From NCBI GenBank assembly GCA_028015205.1, contig CM051517.1, positions 45,147,135 to 45,211,134 of the forward strand: a stretch of DNA of 64,000 nucleotides, in the 5' to 3' direction. A program made the position numbers and the translations under genes. Every line of letters begins with the position of its first letter. Position 1 is the first letter of the stretch. Below the pieces are notes generated by a model, which saw nothing but the letters and a program-made list of their open reading frames with translations, ran no database searches and had not been told where the DNA came from. Source of the DNA: Mytilisepta virgata. Its lineage: Eukaryota; Mollusca; Bivalvia; Mytilida; Mytilidae. Below, piece after piece: positions 48,396 through 59,214 of the stretch.

Positions 48396-50106
48396 TTAGT
48401 ATTTCTTATTGATGCCGTTTGGATGATGTACATTTAGTTCCTTTATCCAAAAGCTTTCCCGAGCCTGTCGCTGGGCATCGCTCCAGTGAATGTTCTGTTC
48501 AATCACTAGGATTTTCATGCGGTTAAAGTCATCAAGTTTGTGACCCAATTGTCTGAAATGCTGAGAAACTGGGAGAAGTGGCTTCTTAGATATGTCACTC
48601 CTATGGCCATTGAGGCGTTTGTGGAAAGGCTGCTTTGACTCACCAACATATTGGAGGCCACAAACCGAACATTCTAGAATGTAAATAACATTCATACTTT
48701 TGCAGGTAACATTGCAAAATATCCTATACCTCTTTTCGGTTGCCTTACTGTGAAAAGTTGATGAGGGATGCATCTGTAGGCAGCATTTGCAGCGTTTTTC
48801 ATCACACGAGCGACATTCTCCAGAAGTACTTCTATTATCAGACACTTCAGCCCGCACCAGCAGGTTCCGCAGACTATCGGGTTGCCTAAAAGCTATCATG
48901 GGAGGCTCGGGAAAAATCTTGGATAATTTAGAATTCTTTTCAACTGTTTTCCAATGCTCACGAATTACACCGAAGCTGTTTTTGAGAGATGGATGGTAAG
49001 TAAGAACACATGGAGTCCTTTTGTTTTTCTTTTTATCTTTGTATTCTAACAATTTACTCCTTGGAATAGTTTCCGCTTTCTGAAAACTTTTTTGAATAAT
49101 TCTATGTTTGTAGCCCCTTCTCTTCAAGCGGGTTTCGAGTTGACTGAGTCTTTTTTTAGTTGTTTCTGTGTTGGAACAAATTCGCTTGACTCTGAGTGCC
49201 TGACTGTACGGGATGCTCTTAGTACAATGAGCAGGATGGCAACTTTTAGGGGACAGATATTGGTGAGTGTCAGTAGGCTTAGAATATAGATCTGTGGATA
49301 TGATGCCATCTGTGAGTGAGCTGGAAGTATCGAGGAAGGTGATTTTGGATTTAGATTTCTCATGAGTAAATTTAATACTAGGATGTATGTTGTTGGCATG
49401 AGTGATGAAAGTATCTAAATCCTCGTCACTTTTATTCCATTTCATATCTACATCATCTATAAATCTATACCAGGAAAGCGGTTTTTCGATGGAAGATTCA
49501 AGGAGTTGTTTTTCTAATTTGCCCATAAATATGTTGGCATATGATGGAGCCATTTTGGTGCCCATAGCAGTTCCATTAACTTGTAGATAATGATCGCCAT
49601 CAAAGGTGAAGTTGTTGTTCTTTAGTACCAACGTGAGCATTTTGACCAGGCATTCAGTAGGTGGATGTTTTACTGGTCGGGAATTCCAAACTTCTTTACA
49701 TGCATCAATGCCATCTGCATGTGGAATATTCGTGTAGAGTGATGTGACGTCCATAGAGACAAGTGTCGTGTCGGAGGGGAGTGGATTTAAGGCCTGCATT
49801 TTTCTTAGATAATCGGTTGTGTCTTTGATGTGAGATGGTAAGTCTTCAACATGTTGGCGAAGATGGAAGTCAACGAATTCCGAGATTTTTTCCGTCGGAT
49901 GACCGTTCGCTGAAACAATAGGTCTTCCTGGGTTATTGGCCTTATGAATTTTAGGTAAAAGATAAAATCTGCCCGGTTTAGGATTTTCTGGTTTCAAATA
50001 CTCAAGAGTTTTTTCATCGATGAAACCATCGTCGTGCATTTCTACCAAACTATCAGTTATTTCTCTGCTGAAAGATGTTGTGGGATCAGAGTCTAGTTTT
50101 CGGTAG
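48396..50106 (-). pseudogene. truncated Penelope-like RT/GIY-YIG ORF (about residues 337-905)
   Basis: Open throughout and identical or nearly so to the full ORF from YRKLDSDP onward; it retains RT motifs A ([12 protein letters not shown]), B ([10 protein letters not shown]) and C (FIDDVD), the Cys cluster and the GIY-YIG nuclease, ending NGINKKY. It lacks the N-terminal region and the DKG motif. The open frame extends to 50153 through sequence of the opposing copy (antisense), which is not part of the protein. Confidence 0.9.
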
Positions 50107-50110
50107 AGTC

Positions 50111-50778
50111 CAAGGAGTAAATTGTTAGAATACAAAGATAAAAAGAAAAACAAAAGGACTCCATGTGTTCTTACTTACCATCCATCTCTCAAAAACAGCT
50201 TCGGTGTAATTCGTGAGCATTGGAAAACAGTTGAAAAGAATTCTAAATTATCCAAGATTTTTCCCGAGCCTCCCATGATAGCTTTTAGGCAACCCGATAG
50301 TCTGCGGAACCTGCTGGTGCGGGCTGAAGTGTCTGATAATAGAAGTACTTCTGGAGAATGTCGCTCGTGTGATGAAAAACGCTGCAAATGCTGCCTACAG
50401 ATGCATCCCTCATCAACTTTTCACAGTAAGGCAACCGAAAAGAGGTATAGGATATTTTGCAATGTTACCTGCAAAAGTATGAATGTTATTTACATTCTAG
50501 AATGTTCGGTTTGTGGCCTCCAATATGTTGGTGAGTCAAAGCAGCCTTTCCACAAACGCCTCAATGGCCATAGGAGTGACATATCTAAGAAGCCACTTCT
50601 CCCAGTTTCTCAGCATTTCAGACAATTGGGTCACAAACTTGATGACTTTAACCGCATGAAAATCCTAGTGATTGAACAGAACATTCACTGGAGCGATGCC
50701 CAGCGACAGGCTCGGGAAAGCTTTTGGATAAAGGAACTAAATGTACATCATCTAAACGGCATCAATAAGAAATACTAA
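50111..50778 (+). pseudogene. C-terminal GIY-YIG fragment of Penelope-like ORF (about 221 residues)
   Basis: Encodes the Cys cluster ([12 protein letters not shown]), then [20 protein letters not shown] and the terminal [12 protein letters not shown], with Leu where the full copy has Pro four residues into the last peptide (HHLNG versus HHPNG). No start codon of its own. Confidence 0.88.
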
Positions 50779-50955
50779 CAGTTTTATTTTACACTCATTT
50801 TGGGATATACATATACAGAGTTACGTATATTGGAGCATCGAGTTTTGTTGTTAATTATGAAGATCAAGATCGAGATTAAAATCAATAGACCAAAACTTAC
50901 CTGGATTACTGAGCTATTTTCACACATACATTTAGTATTGTAAAAACTATCGACA

Positions 50956-50991
50956 CTGACGAAGGCTATTTGTTAAGCCGAAATATTTGTC
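50956..50991 (+). ncRNA. hammerhead-like ribozyme motif, middle Penelope copy
   Basis: CUGACGA at 50956-50962, unpaired A, stem II GGCU (50964-50967) with AGCC (50976-50979), GAAA at 50980-50983, then UAUUUG with a 2-bp stem III and GUC ending at 50991, the expected cleavage point. Very short stem III is a described trait of Penelope-type hammerheads. Stem I is only partly pairable (UCG/CGA beyond an internal loop) and the extra A weakens it, so activity is uncertain. Confidence 0.55.
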
Positions 50992-51091
50992 AACACGATT
51001 TTATAACATCAACTTCGTATATTATCTTCTTATATTAGTACCGTTGTGCAAATCTTTAGACTTATATAATTTTTTCCTTATCTGCGCAGTA

Positions 51092-51110
51092 TCGTCTATT
51101 CTAGACGATC
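51092..51110. other. short palindrome in the pseudo-LTR tail
   Basis: ATCGTCT and AGACGAT flank a 5-nt loop. It is present in the inverted copy too (48072-48090), but missing from the right end of the full copy. Confidence 0.6.
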
Positions 51111-51232
51111 CGGTACATATTAAATTTGCTGGTTGGTCTTTTTTATAGACTTCTATATTATTTTCCCTTTGAATGACCTGTATTATGTTACTCGCATAAT
51201 CCCAGTGAATTTAAGTTTACAGCTCTTATATC

Positions 51233-53950
51233 ATGAACATCAATGATTATTTTAAACAACTTAGAGCTATTAAACAAAAGCAAATTAGAACTGAACACCA
51301 CCTATCTAATTTAGTTCATTATGTGTATAATGAAAGTATTCCTCATGGATTACAAATTAAGCTCATGCCACAAACACCTGGCAATCTATCCAACACACTA
51401 CTTCGCAGATGGGATCAAACCCTTTACCATTGCTCCAAGCGGTTAATGATCCTCCTCAAACAACACTGCGAAGAACATCTCAAAACTCTGACTGGCGAAT
51501 TCAACACTCTTTTGAATAGCTGCAAAGAACATCTCACACCCGACAACTGTGATGCTATCAATGCTCGCCTCAAAGACATAACAACCATACAATCCCAAAA
51601 TTTGAGTGAGAGGCAAAAAAGAAAATTCCACAGAGATGGCATTGAATACATCTATCCTCTTTTACCATCTGAGGAAAAGAAGAAACGAGTACGGCGCTTT
51701 AAACGTAGACCACTAGAGACTAATACACCATCCAACACTGTGATCAATCTTTCCAAACACCAGTTAACGGAAGCTGAAACATCCCTTCTCTCGAGAGGCT
51801 TAAATTTCTGTCCTCTACCTGCCCCTGTCAATGAAACTAAATTGTCGGAGGACCTTGACAATTTTGCCAGACGTCTACGCATTAAGGAATATTTCGCGTC
51901 GAAGGAAAATAACAACAGTAGCTCGGATAGTGACTCAGAAACTTCAGAAGACGAGAACAACTACAAATTTATAAAAAAAAGTACTTGGATCCCTAAACCG
52001 AGCAAAAATGCCACATTGGAATCATTCATTGACAATTTTAAGTCGGACATTATTAGAAATACTAGAGAAAACAATAAACCTTTTGACAATCTTACCAATG
52101 AAGAACGAACTGCACTGAAAAACTTACGATCCAACAACAATATCGTCATTAAACCTGCAGACAAAGGTAGTGCTGTGGTTGTCATGGATAAATCTGCTTA
52201 CATTCAAGAGGCTGAACGACAACTTGGCGATGCAAGGTTCTACCGAAAACTAGACTCTGATCCCACAACATCTTTCAGCAGAGAAATAACTGATAGTTTG
52301 GTAGAAATGCACGACGATGGTTTCATCGATGAAAAAACTCTTGAGTATTTGAAACCAGAAAATCCTAAACCGGGCAGATTTTATCTTTTACCTAAAATTC
52401 ATAAGGCCAATAACCCAGGAAGACCTATTGTTTCAGCGAACGGTCATCCGACGGAAAAAATCTCGGAATTCGTTGACTTCCATCTTCGCCAACATGTTGA
52501 AGACTTACCATCTCACATCAAAGACACAACCGATTATCTAAGAAAAATGCAGGCCTTAAATCCACTCCCCTCCGACACGACACTTGTCTCTATGGACGTC
52601 ACATCACTCTACACGAATATTCCACATGCAGATGGCATTGATGCATGTAAAGAAGTTTGGAATTCCCGACCAGTAAAACATCCACCTACTGAATGCCTGG
52701 TCAAAATGCTCACGTTGGTACTAAAGAACAACAACTTCACCTTTGATGGCGATCATTATCTACAAGTTAATGGAACTGCTATGGGCACCAAAATGGCTCC
52801 ATCATATGCCAACATATTTATGGGCAAATTAGAAAAACAACTCCTTGAATCTTCCATCGAAAAACCGCTTTCCTGGTATAGATTTATAGATGATGTAGAT
52901 ATGAAATGGAATAAAAGTGACGAGGATTTAGATACTTTCATCACTCATGCCAACAACATACATCCTAGTATTAAATTTACTCATGAGAAATCTAAATCCA
53001 AAATCACCTTCCTCGATACTTCCAGCTCACTCACAGATGGCATCATATCCACAGATCTATATTCTAAGCCTACTGACACTCACCAATATCTGTCCCCTAA
53101 AAGTTGCCATCCTGCTCATTGTACTAAGAGCATCCCGTACAGTCAGGCACTCAGAGTCAAGCGAATTTGTTCCAACACAGAAACAACTAAAAAAAGACTC
53201 AGTCAACTCGAAACCCGCTTGAAGAGAAGGGGCTACAAACATAGAATTATTCAAAAAAGTTTTCAGAAAGCGGAAACTATTCCAAGGAGTAAATTGTTAG
53301 AATACAAAGATAAAAAGAAAAACAAAAGGACTCCATGTGTTCTTACTTACCATCCATCTCTCAAAAACAGCTTCGGTGTAATTCGTGAGCATTGGAAAAC
53401 AGTTGAAAAGAATTCTAAATTATCCAAGATTTTTCCCGAGCCTCCCATGATAGCTTTTAGGCAACCCGATAGTCTGCGGAACCTGCTGGTGCGGGCTGAA
53501 GTGTCTGATAATAGAAGTACTTCTGGAGAATGTCGCTCGTGTGATGAAAAACGCTGCAAATGCTGCCTACAGATGCATCCCTCATCAACTTTTCACAGTA
53601 AGGCAACCGAAAAGAGGTATAGGATATTTTGCAATGTTACCTGCAAAAGTATGAATGTTATTTACATTCTAGAATGTTCGGTTTGTGGCCTCCAATATGT
53701 TGGTGAGTCAAAGCAGCCTTTCCACAAACGCCTCAATGGCCATAGGAGTGACATATCTAAGAAGCCACTTCTCCCAGTTTCTCAGCATTTCAGACAATTG
53801 GGTCACAAACTTGATGACTTTAACCGCATGAAAATCCTAGTGATTGAACAGAACATTCACTGGAGCGATGCCCAGCGACAGGCTCGGGAAAGCTTTTGGA
53901 TAAAGGAACTAAATGTACATCATCCAAACGGCATCAATAAGAAATACTAA
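51233..53950 (+). CDS. Penelope-like element ORF: reverse transcriptase plus GIY-YIG endonuclease, 905 aa, intact
   Basis: ATG at 51233 (MNINDYFKQLRA) starts the only long frame. An N-terminal basic region is followed by an acidic Ser/Asp/Glu stretch (about residues 225-240), the DKG motif KPADKG (307-312), and the RT: motif A with D455 in [12 protein letters not shown], motif [11 protein letters not shown] (514 onward), motif C FIDDVD (D553, D554) and FLDTSS (593-598). A Cys cluster C767/C770/C775/C777/C778 precedes the GIY-YIG nuclease: VIY at 809-811, YVG at 822-824, KRLNGHR at 832-838, and a late Glu in ESFWIKEL. This is the layout of endonuclease-containing Penelope-like elements. No stops or missing catalytic residues, so it could be active; it copies its own RNA after nicking DNA with the GIY-YIG domain. 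Exact clade not assigned. Confidence 0.95.
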   Translation: MNINDYFKQLRAIKQKQIRTEHHLSNLVHYVYNESIPHGLQIKLMPQTPGNLSNTLLRRWDQTLYHCSKRLMILLKQHCEEHLKTLTGEFNTLLNSCKEHLTPDNCDAINARLKDITTIQSQNLSERQKRKFHRDGIEYIYPLLPSEEKKKRVRRFKRRPLETNTPSNTVINLSKHQLTEAETSLLSRGLNFCPLPAPVNETKLSEDLDNFARRLRIKEYFASKENNNSSSDSDSETSEDENNYKFIKKSTWIPKPSKNATLESFIDNFKSDIIRNTRENNKPFDNLTNEERTALKNLRSNNNIVIKPADKGSAVVVMDKSAYIQEAERQLGDARFYRKLDSDPTTSFSREITDSLVEMHDDGFIDEKTLEYLKPENPKPGRFYLLPKIHKANNPGRPIVSANGHPTEKISEFVDFHLRQHVEDLPSHIKDTTDYLRKMQALNPLPSDTTLVSMDVTSLYTNIPHADGIDACKEVWNSRPVKHPPTECLVKMLTLVLKNNNFTFDGDHYLQVNGTAMGTKMAPSYANIFMGKLEKQLLESSIEKPLSWYRFIDDVDMKWNKSDEDLDTFITHANNIHPSIKFTHEKSKSKITFLDTSSSLTDGIISTDLYSKPTDTHQYLSPKSCHPAHCTKSIPYSQALRVKRICSNTETTKKRLSQLETRLKRRGYKHRIIQKSFQKAETIPRSKLLEYKDKKKNKRTPCVLTYHPSLKNSFGVIREHWKTVEKNSKLSKIFPEPPMIAFRQPDSLRNLLVRAEVSDNRSTSGECRSCDEKRCKCCLQMHPSSTFHSKATEKRYRIFCNVTCKSMNVIYILECSVCGLQYVGESKQPFHKRLNGHRSDISKKPLLPVSQHFRQLGHKLDDFNRMKILVIEQNIHWSDAQRQARESFWIKELNVHHPNGINKKY

Positions 53951-54232
53951 CAGTTTTATTTTACACTCATTTTGGGATATACATATACAGAGTTACGTAT
54001 ATTGGAGCATCGAGTTTTGTTGTTAATTATGAAGATCAAGATCGAGATTAAAATCAATAGACCAAAACTTACCTGGATTACTGAGCTATTTTCACACATA
54101 CATTTAGTATTGTAAAAACTATCGACACTGACGAAGGCTATTTGTTAAGCCGAAATATTTGTCAACACGATTTTATAACATCAACTTCGTATATTATCTT
54201 CTTATATTAGTACCGTTGTGCAAATCTTTAGA

Positions 54233-54234
<2 letters not shown>
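53951..54234 (+). other. 3' UTR / terminal region of full-length Penelope-like copy
   Basis: Starts after the TAA with CAGTTTTATTTTACACTC and carries the hammerhead-like motif at 54128-54163. It ends at GACTTA, where a TA microsatellite replaces the last about 90 bp present in the other two copies. Confidence 0.8.
54128..54163 (+). ncRNA. hammerhead-like ribozyme motif, full-length Penelope copy
   Basis: Same core as 50956-50991: CUGACGA (54128-54134), GAAA (54152-54155), GUC (54161-54163). Same caveats. Confidence 0.55.

Positions 54235-54268
<34 letters not shown>
54235..54268. repeat. (TA)17 microsatellite at right border of the Penelope-like element
   Basis: TA array directly following GACT; then GTATCAGC. 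Together with the (TA)12 at 47997 it suggests insertion into, or generation of, TA repeats. Confidence 0.95.
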
Positions 54269-54273
<5 letters not shown>

Positions 54274-56190
54274 CAGCAAAAAATATATCATGAGCCAATT
54301 GGAGAACGGTAAAACGGGATTGTTACATTTAATGGCCGTATTGTGGTCTTCAGCAAGGAGCAACAGCAAATACCACCTTATAACACTAAAGGCAATGGTT
54401 CCTACAAACAATGGTATTAACAGTTTAAAAGATAATACAAATTCCCCACGAACAAAGTTTTAAATATAATACGTAGAATGCAAGAAAACTTACTGAAAAT
54501 GCAGGTACACGAAGGGATTTTGTGTCAAGATTTAAACCACTATATATTGATGAAATCGACAGGATGGAACTGTTTTCTTTATCGCCATCAAATACAACTG
54601 CATGTCATTCTTTGACGTCTTTTAATAAATAGTGTAGGACAACACAGAGGATACATTCATTTTCATCTAGGATAATGGATCAATGGAATTAGATCTATTT
54701 CAACAGTTACAGCAAAATTCCTGAATTTGTTCAAGTCAGCCTTCAATGAAGAGTATTCGAACCAGTATAACTTTAGAAGTACGTATTAGTGCGCACTATA
54801 AAACTTTACAGTAATAAGTATTGTTTTACTATATTATTACGCGAGGAGAAAATTCTACTCATTCCATATAACGAGGGGTTTTCGGAAGCCATTAGGGCTT
54901 GGTTTTCGATTAAAAAAACTTCAAAGGTATATCCTTATACATATATATAAGCAGAATGTGTCGATATTAAATATGTTTATGAATTTTCAAACCAATGGTC
55001 GATGGTTAAACAAAGACAAACGAGCAACACAAATCTGTCATAATAAGAACTTGGCTCAGTACGTTCGGTATTAGAACAAAAGACTTATTAGGCAAGATGA
55101 TAAATGTGTTTCTTCGTTCTGAAGTAAACAATCCACATAAAGTGTTTTCTCATATTTTCCCTATGCGATATATATATAATAATTAAAGGATGTTTTCAAA
55201 AGACCGTCATAGAAAAGAAATAGAACAAAGAAAAAAAAACAGGTTTATTGTTTTAAATTTGTATCGTATGTATTAATGACTTTTTCAGTATATAATATAG
55301 GTTGCAATGAAGCTAATCTATATGATAATTTGCTTTTCTTTTGCGTTTACTCTTGCGAACTTAAGTTACGGAAAATTTTTGTGTTAACTGACCTAAATTC
55401 CACACTGCGTTATAGAGAATTTAAACATTTAAATAAATTAATTTGCAATACAGATCAAAAGACGGTTATGTACTTTAATCTTCTGATGCCATTTATAAAA
55501 ACAATATTGTAACTATATGCTTTGTCTGCTGTGAAATTGGAATGTCTTCCATGTACTGAAAATCGTTGCACTATTGGGCCATGCAGAAACGCCCTTAAGG
55601 CTTTCATTTAACGCATGACAATTAGTAATTAAATTTGTGAACACAGCAGACAGGTTAGAAAGTGTCTAGAGTATTAATTTTGTAGACAAAAAAGTTCAGT
55701 GTTCTAAAAATTACATTGGTTGCTCACTTCACCAAATAGAGGTTATGATTTTATTCATACACTCCTATATATAGGGTTACAAATGTATTTGATTAATGAC
55801 AGTTAGAACCACAAAAGTTGACACCCATTGTTTAGACTTTAGAACATCTGTTAAGCATTACAAATGCAACTGAGTTTTTCGGTGGCTTTAAAAACTTTAT
55901 TTTAGTATAACATACGGTCAAAAGAATACCGAAGCAATACGAAAGTGGGCAAAGTTCAGAAGATCAAAAGGCAAATGCTACGCAAAATTCGGAAACAATA
56001 GGATACATGTATAACAAGATTAAAGATGTATTATGGGTTAACTAGCGTGAGAAACTACTTGCTTTGGGTTTTATACTGTCAGCATCTTTTTATCTAATGT
56101 AGCCGCTCGTGAACACATGCCATATTGGTCGAAACGGTGGGAATTTTCAACTCAACATAAAAAGTATGTAAGGCCATGAAAAAAATTGTG
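54269..56190. other. non-coding; no gene recognised
   Basis: A 78-codon frame at 55276-55512 has no motif. AT-rich otherwise. Confidence 0.35.
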
Positions 56191-56553
56191 TGTTTCTCAG
56201 GCCCCGCCCGTTTCTGTGAAACTGTTGCGCGTCGGATTTTTTCCCTTATTTTTGGGACGATTTTTTTTTTCTCGTTTCGTTCAAAACACTGTTAAACATA
56301 TTACCGTGATCAATTATAGTTATCTCCCTTGGAGAGCGATTCGGGCGAAGAATTCGCCTTGTAGTGTTTCACTTCGCCCAAATTCTCATCAAAAGCGAAG
56401 TTTGAGTTGACTATAAATTTAATTACTCGCATGATCCATTTTAAAATGGTCGACATCGCGAATATGACAGCGTGCTTTTAATAAACTGCCGACATTTTTC
56501 TAATCAATAAACAAAGGGAAATAATCCAACAAGAAAAATATGGGTAAACTCGG
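56191..56553. other. GC-richer patch, possibly an old repeat or promoter
   Basis: CCCCGCCC at 56203, GGCGAAG(A/T) words near 56344-56400 forming GCGAATTC/GCGAAG inverted motifs, and ACATTTT-type AT flanks. No gene structure is clear. Confidence 0.25.
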
Positions 56554-56703
56554 CCCGCTGACAACTCGGATCACGGTAAGTTGGACTGGAATAACAATAA
56601 TTTAAACGACCCGGACCGTAGTGACAATGAGAACAGCAAGGAGGAAGATACTGTGAATGAAGCAATGATTAGATTTTATGAACTTCTTTATGTGACTCTG
56701 TAA
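56554..56703 (+). other. 48-codon acidic open segment, possible exon relic
   Basis: Open from 56554 to TAA 56701-56703 without an ATG at its start: PADNSDHGKLDWNNNNLNDP, then RSDNENSKEEDTVNEAMIRF and YELLYVTL. The acidic, polar composition differs from the surrounding AT-rich noise. In another frame ATGGGTAAACTCGGCCCG (56540) leads to GTAAGT at 56575, a possible short first exon. No family recognised; either reading is tentative. Confidence 0.2.
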
Positions 56704-57654
56704 TACACATTTTGTAGACTGGATTAGAAGACATGGCATGATGCAAGTTTAATTTGCCTTAGCTAAGTTTAACTGTAAATCAGAGAATGAATCTGAATTT
56801 CTTTTAAAAAAAATTTAAGACATTAGAATAAGACTAGCACTTTAAAATAAAATAAAAATCATAGTGCCGATATGTGCTTTGGAACGTCGCTTAATGACTT
56901 CTCCTTGTCTCTCTCCACTTCTCCTAGTCAGCTTCAGAGAGATGAGTCACTTCTCCCTGTCATCATGGAGTAGGCTGGGCCCTGTTATCTTTAAAAAAAA
57001 TGTTCAAAATGAGTGTACAAGTAAATTTGAACTAGTTCATGGTAATTAACCTGTGTAATCCAAAGTGCCTGTACCTGGGAAAAAAAAACAAACATTTTTT
57101 TCAAGGTAAATATCACATGTAATAACAATGAATAAGGGATTATACAACCAAGCCAAAAAAAAAACCTTCCGCCCGCACCAAATTTTTAAAAAGGGCCTGA
57201 GGAACACACAGTTTTTTTTCATTGCCTAAATACCCCCTTTATTGTCTTATACATCTGGTACAACAAATCATCCTTAGCTTAAACTATTGTGAAATTTAAT
57301 CATTCAAGATTGGAACGCGACCAGCTGAGGTGTGCTGATGTAATTGAATTTTAACTATTTGATGATCAGTAAATTGAGATAATATCATCTACAGTTATTA
57401 TAACAGGTGTTGAAGTTGAAATTGATAATGAAATGGTTTTTCCTTTACATTTCTTGTGATTATGAAAATAATGTTTTTATTATTTTTGGAAATGAAAGCA
57501 TAAGGGTACATGTATGTGTCGATGAGACAGCGTAATAGAAGAGAAGCTCGTGAAAAAACATTACTTCGAACTGGAAGGGTTATTCTAGAATATTGTTGCA
57601 ATGGAAGCAAATACCTGTACTTGTGCCTACGGAAATTTGTCCTCTTAGAAGAAA

Positions 57655-57656
<2 letters not shown>
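56704..57656. other. non-coding; no gene recognised
   Basis: Short frames only; A-rich runs near 57080 and 57160. Confidence 0.35.
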
Positions 57657-57720
<64 letters not shown>

Positions 57721-57729
57721 TATATATAT
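57657..57729. repeat. (AT)n-(AC)n-(AT)n compound microsatellite
   Basis: AT to about 57705, AC to 57720, AT again to 57729. Tyr-Ile frames here are artefacts. Confidence 0.96.
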
Positions 57730-58110
57730 GGCTTTTTTGCAACACAGCAGCATTGATGATGGATCTCAGTGATCCGAAAAAAAAATGCTAGAGCGTGTCT
57801 TTTTTTAAAAGTCCAAGTTGTTTTCTTCACGAATATCGCACATATTTCATTTAATTCATAATAAAAACTTTTCTTCCAAAAAGTTTTACTTTCCTTTTTT
57901 TCTACTAGTCGTAATTAATTATTACCTTTTCCACAACAGAAATGTCTCATATATTTACAATATTTCCTATTTTCGTGTGCATTTCATATGTCTTTTGATG
58001 TCATCACAATCAAATGTGACATTGGTAAATATGTGCAAGTTTTGTTTCCAAAGGTTTGAACCATGTTAACTGTTGGGATACTAGTAAACCAAATTGTTTC
58101 TTGCAAAGGA
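57730..58110. other. non-coding; no gene recognised
   Basis: T-rich; one 83-codon frame (57818-58069) of Phe/Tyr-rich low-complexity character. Confidence 0.3.
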
Positions 58111-58175
58111 CATAACTGTGCACATTTGAAGACAAAACTTTATGACAAACGTCCTCTTTCTTATAATTTTCGGAG
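58111..58175 (+). pseudogene. tiny relic of the Penelope-type RT family
   Basis: Reads AHLKTKLYDKRPLSYNFRRF; HLKTKLYDKR matches the block preserved at 30590 (KSKLYDKRDDF) and 36530 (GHLKTRLQ). Too short to say more. Confidence 0.35.
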
Positions 58176-59214
58176 ATTTTCCCCAAGAAATCACATGCCA
58201 AAGTATGTGGGACACACAGTTATTTTGAATTATTATTTTAATTCAATCTGATTTGTTATATTTTGATGTTGTTTGCAACTCTTTAGACGTTTATTTATTT
58301 ATTTATTTTTTATAGTTTTTATTTTACGGCAAATCTATTATCGGTACAACATGATGAGTTTCAGGAGAAATTTATGTCATGAGGAATAAAAATATACTTT
58401 GATTCACATGACCAACCCATACAAACAATATTTACTCAATAGATGAAATAATCCAGCGGTCAGTTCATTACTCTAAATGACATATACTGTTAAAGATGGG
58501 ATTCATCTACATTAAACTATAGAAGGGATATCCGACTGCTGAATTCTCGGACATTTTTATTACTCGTATGTCTTACTTAACTAAATACAGCCAACACATT
58601 CTGGTCATAATATTCAATTAATTTCCGTTACAAATTTAGGAAAAAGTAATCGCCGACAAGAAGCAATCATTGAAATAGTTTTCTAAAAATAAAGTCTCTG
58701 TGTAGATTGTAGTAAATAAATTTAATTAAACAACAGATACACTTTTATTTTTTATTGTGTCGGTTTATTGAACTTGTGAATTAATCGCAAATTAACGTCA
58801 TTTGTTTTAGAAGATCGAAGAGAATCATATTAGATAATAGTCACTGGTACAGTTAATTTGTTAAGTTCGATAATAAAAAGTGCTTAATATCTAGTATAAA
58901 TTACTAGAAAGGTCTCTAATACAGTGCCTTGTCCAGTTCGATAATAAACAGCGCTTTAAAAGTTTCTAGCAAGGTCCCTAGTACAGTGCCTTGTAACGTT
59001 CATATAAAAAAAACTGAATAACAAGTTTGTTGATTTTTATTTTAAAACCATTGAGAACAAGTCAATAAAATGCATAAATAAGTTTTAACTTTTACACATA
59101 AACTAATCTGAGACAGACTAAACAGTTTAAACTTCTTTGTCAAGTGTTTAGAATCCAAAACTGTATCATTGCATGGGATATGTCTTAAATTTACCTTCTC
59201 CTGAGTAATAAAAA
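58176..59214. other. non-coding; short duplicated words at 58860-59000
   Basis: AGTTCGATAATAAA...GCGCTT/GTGCTT...AGTACAGTGCCTTGT recurs with about 70-bp spacing (58864, 58937), a diverged tandem duplication. No gene. Confidence 0.4.

Larger units (their letters stand above)
48021..50106 (-). mobile_element. inverted, 5'-truncated Penelope-like copy
   Basis: Reverse complement of about 52238-54234 of the full copy, plus about 90 bp more of the terminal region (48021-48112) that the full copy's right end lacks. It meets the middle copy head to head at about 50106, with one or two non-templated bases. Confidence 0.92.
50107..51157 (+). mobile_element. direct truncated Penelope-like copy / 5' pseudo-LTR
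   Basis: Begins at the codon for residue 684-685 of the full ORF and continues through the 3' UTR, hammerhead-like motif and the terminal segment ending ATAGACTTCTATAT. The 5' UTR of the full copy follows directly. In Penelope-like elements such an upstream partial copy serves as the pseudo-LTR and probably as promoter. Confidence 0.88.
48021..54234 (+). mobile_element. composite Penelope-like retroelement: inverted truncated copy, direct truncated copy, full-length copy
   Basis: Three copies are joined. 48021-50106 is in minus orientation, 5'-truncated. 50107 to about 51157 is in plus orientation, more strongly truncated. About 51158-54234 is a full-length plus copy with an intact ORF. Shared parts are almost identical: in the last 218 residues the middle and full copies differ at one amino acid. 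A partial direct copy upstream acting as a pseudo-LTR, plus an inverted partial copy, is the typical Penelope arrangement. TA microsatellites flank both ends. Confidence 0.92.

Noticed and set aside
48021..51157. Treating the Penelope palindrome as an assembly artefact
   Set aside because: Arms differ by a few substitutions and the copies have different truncation points, as expected for real Penelope insertions; long reads would still be the decisive test.
48787..53559. Many open frames antisense or out of frame to the Penelope ORF
   Set aside because: They repeat identically in each copy of the element and simply shadow the RT/GIY-YIG frame.
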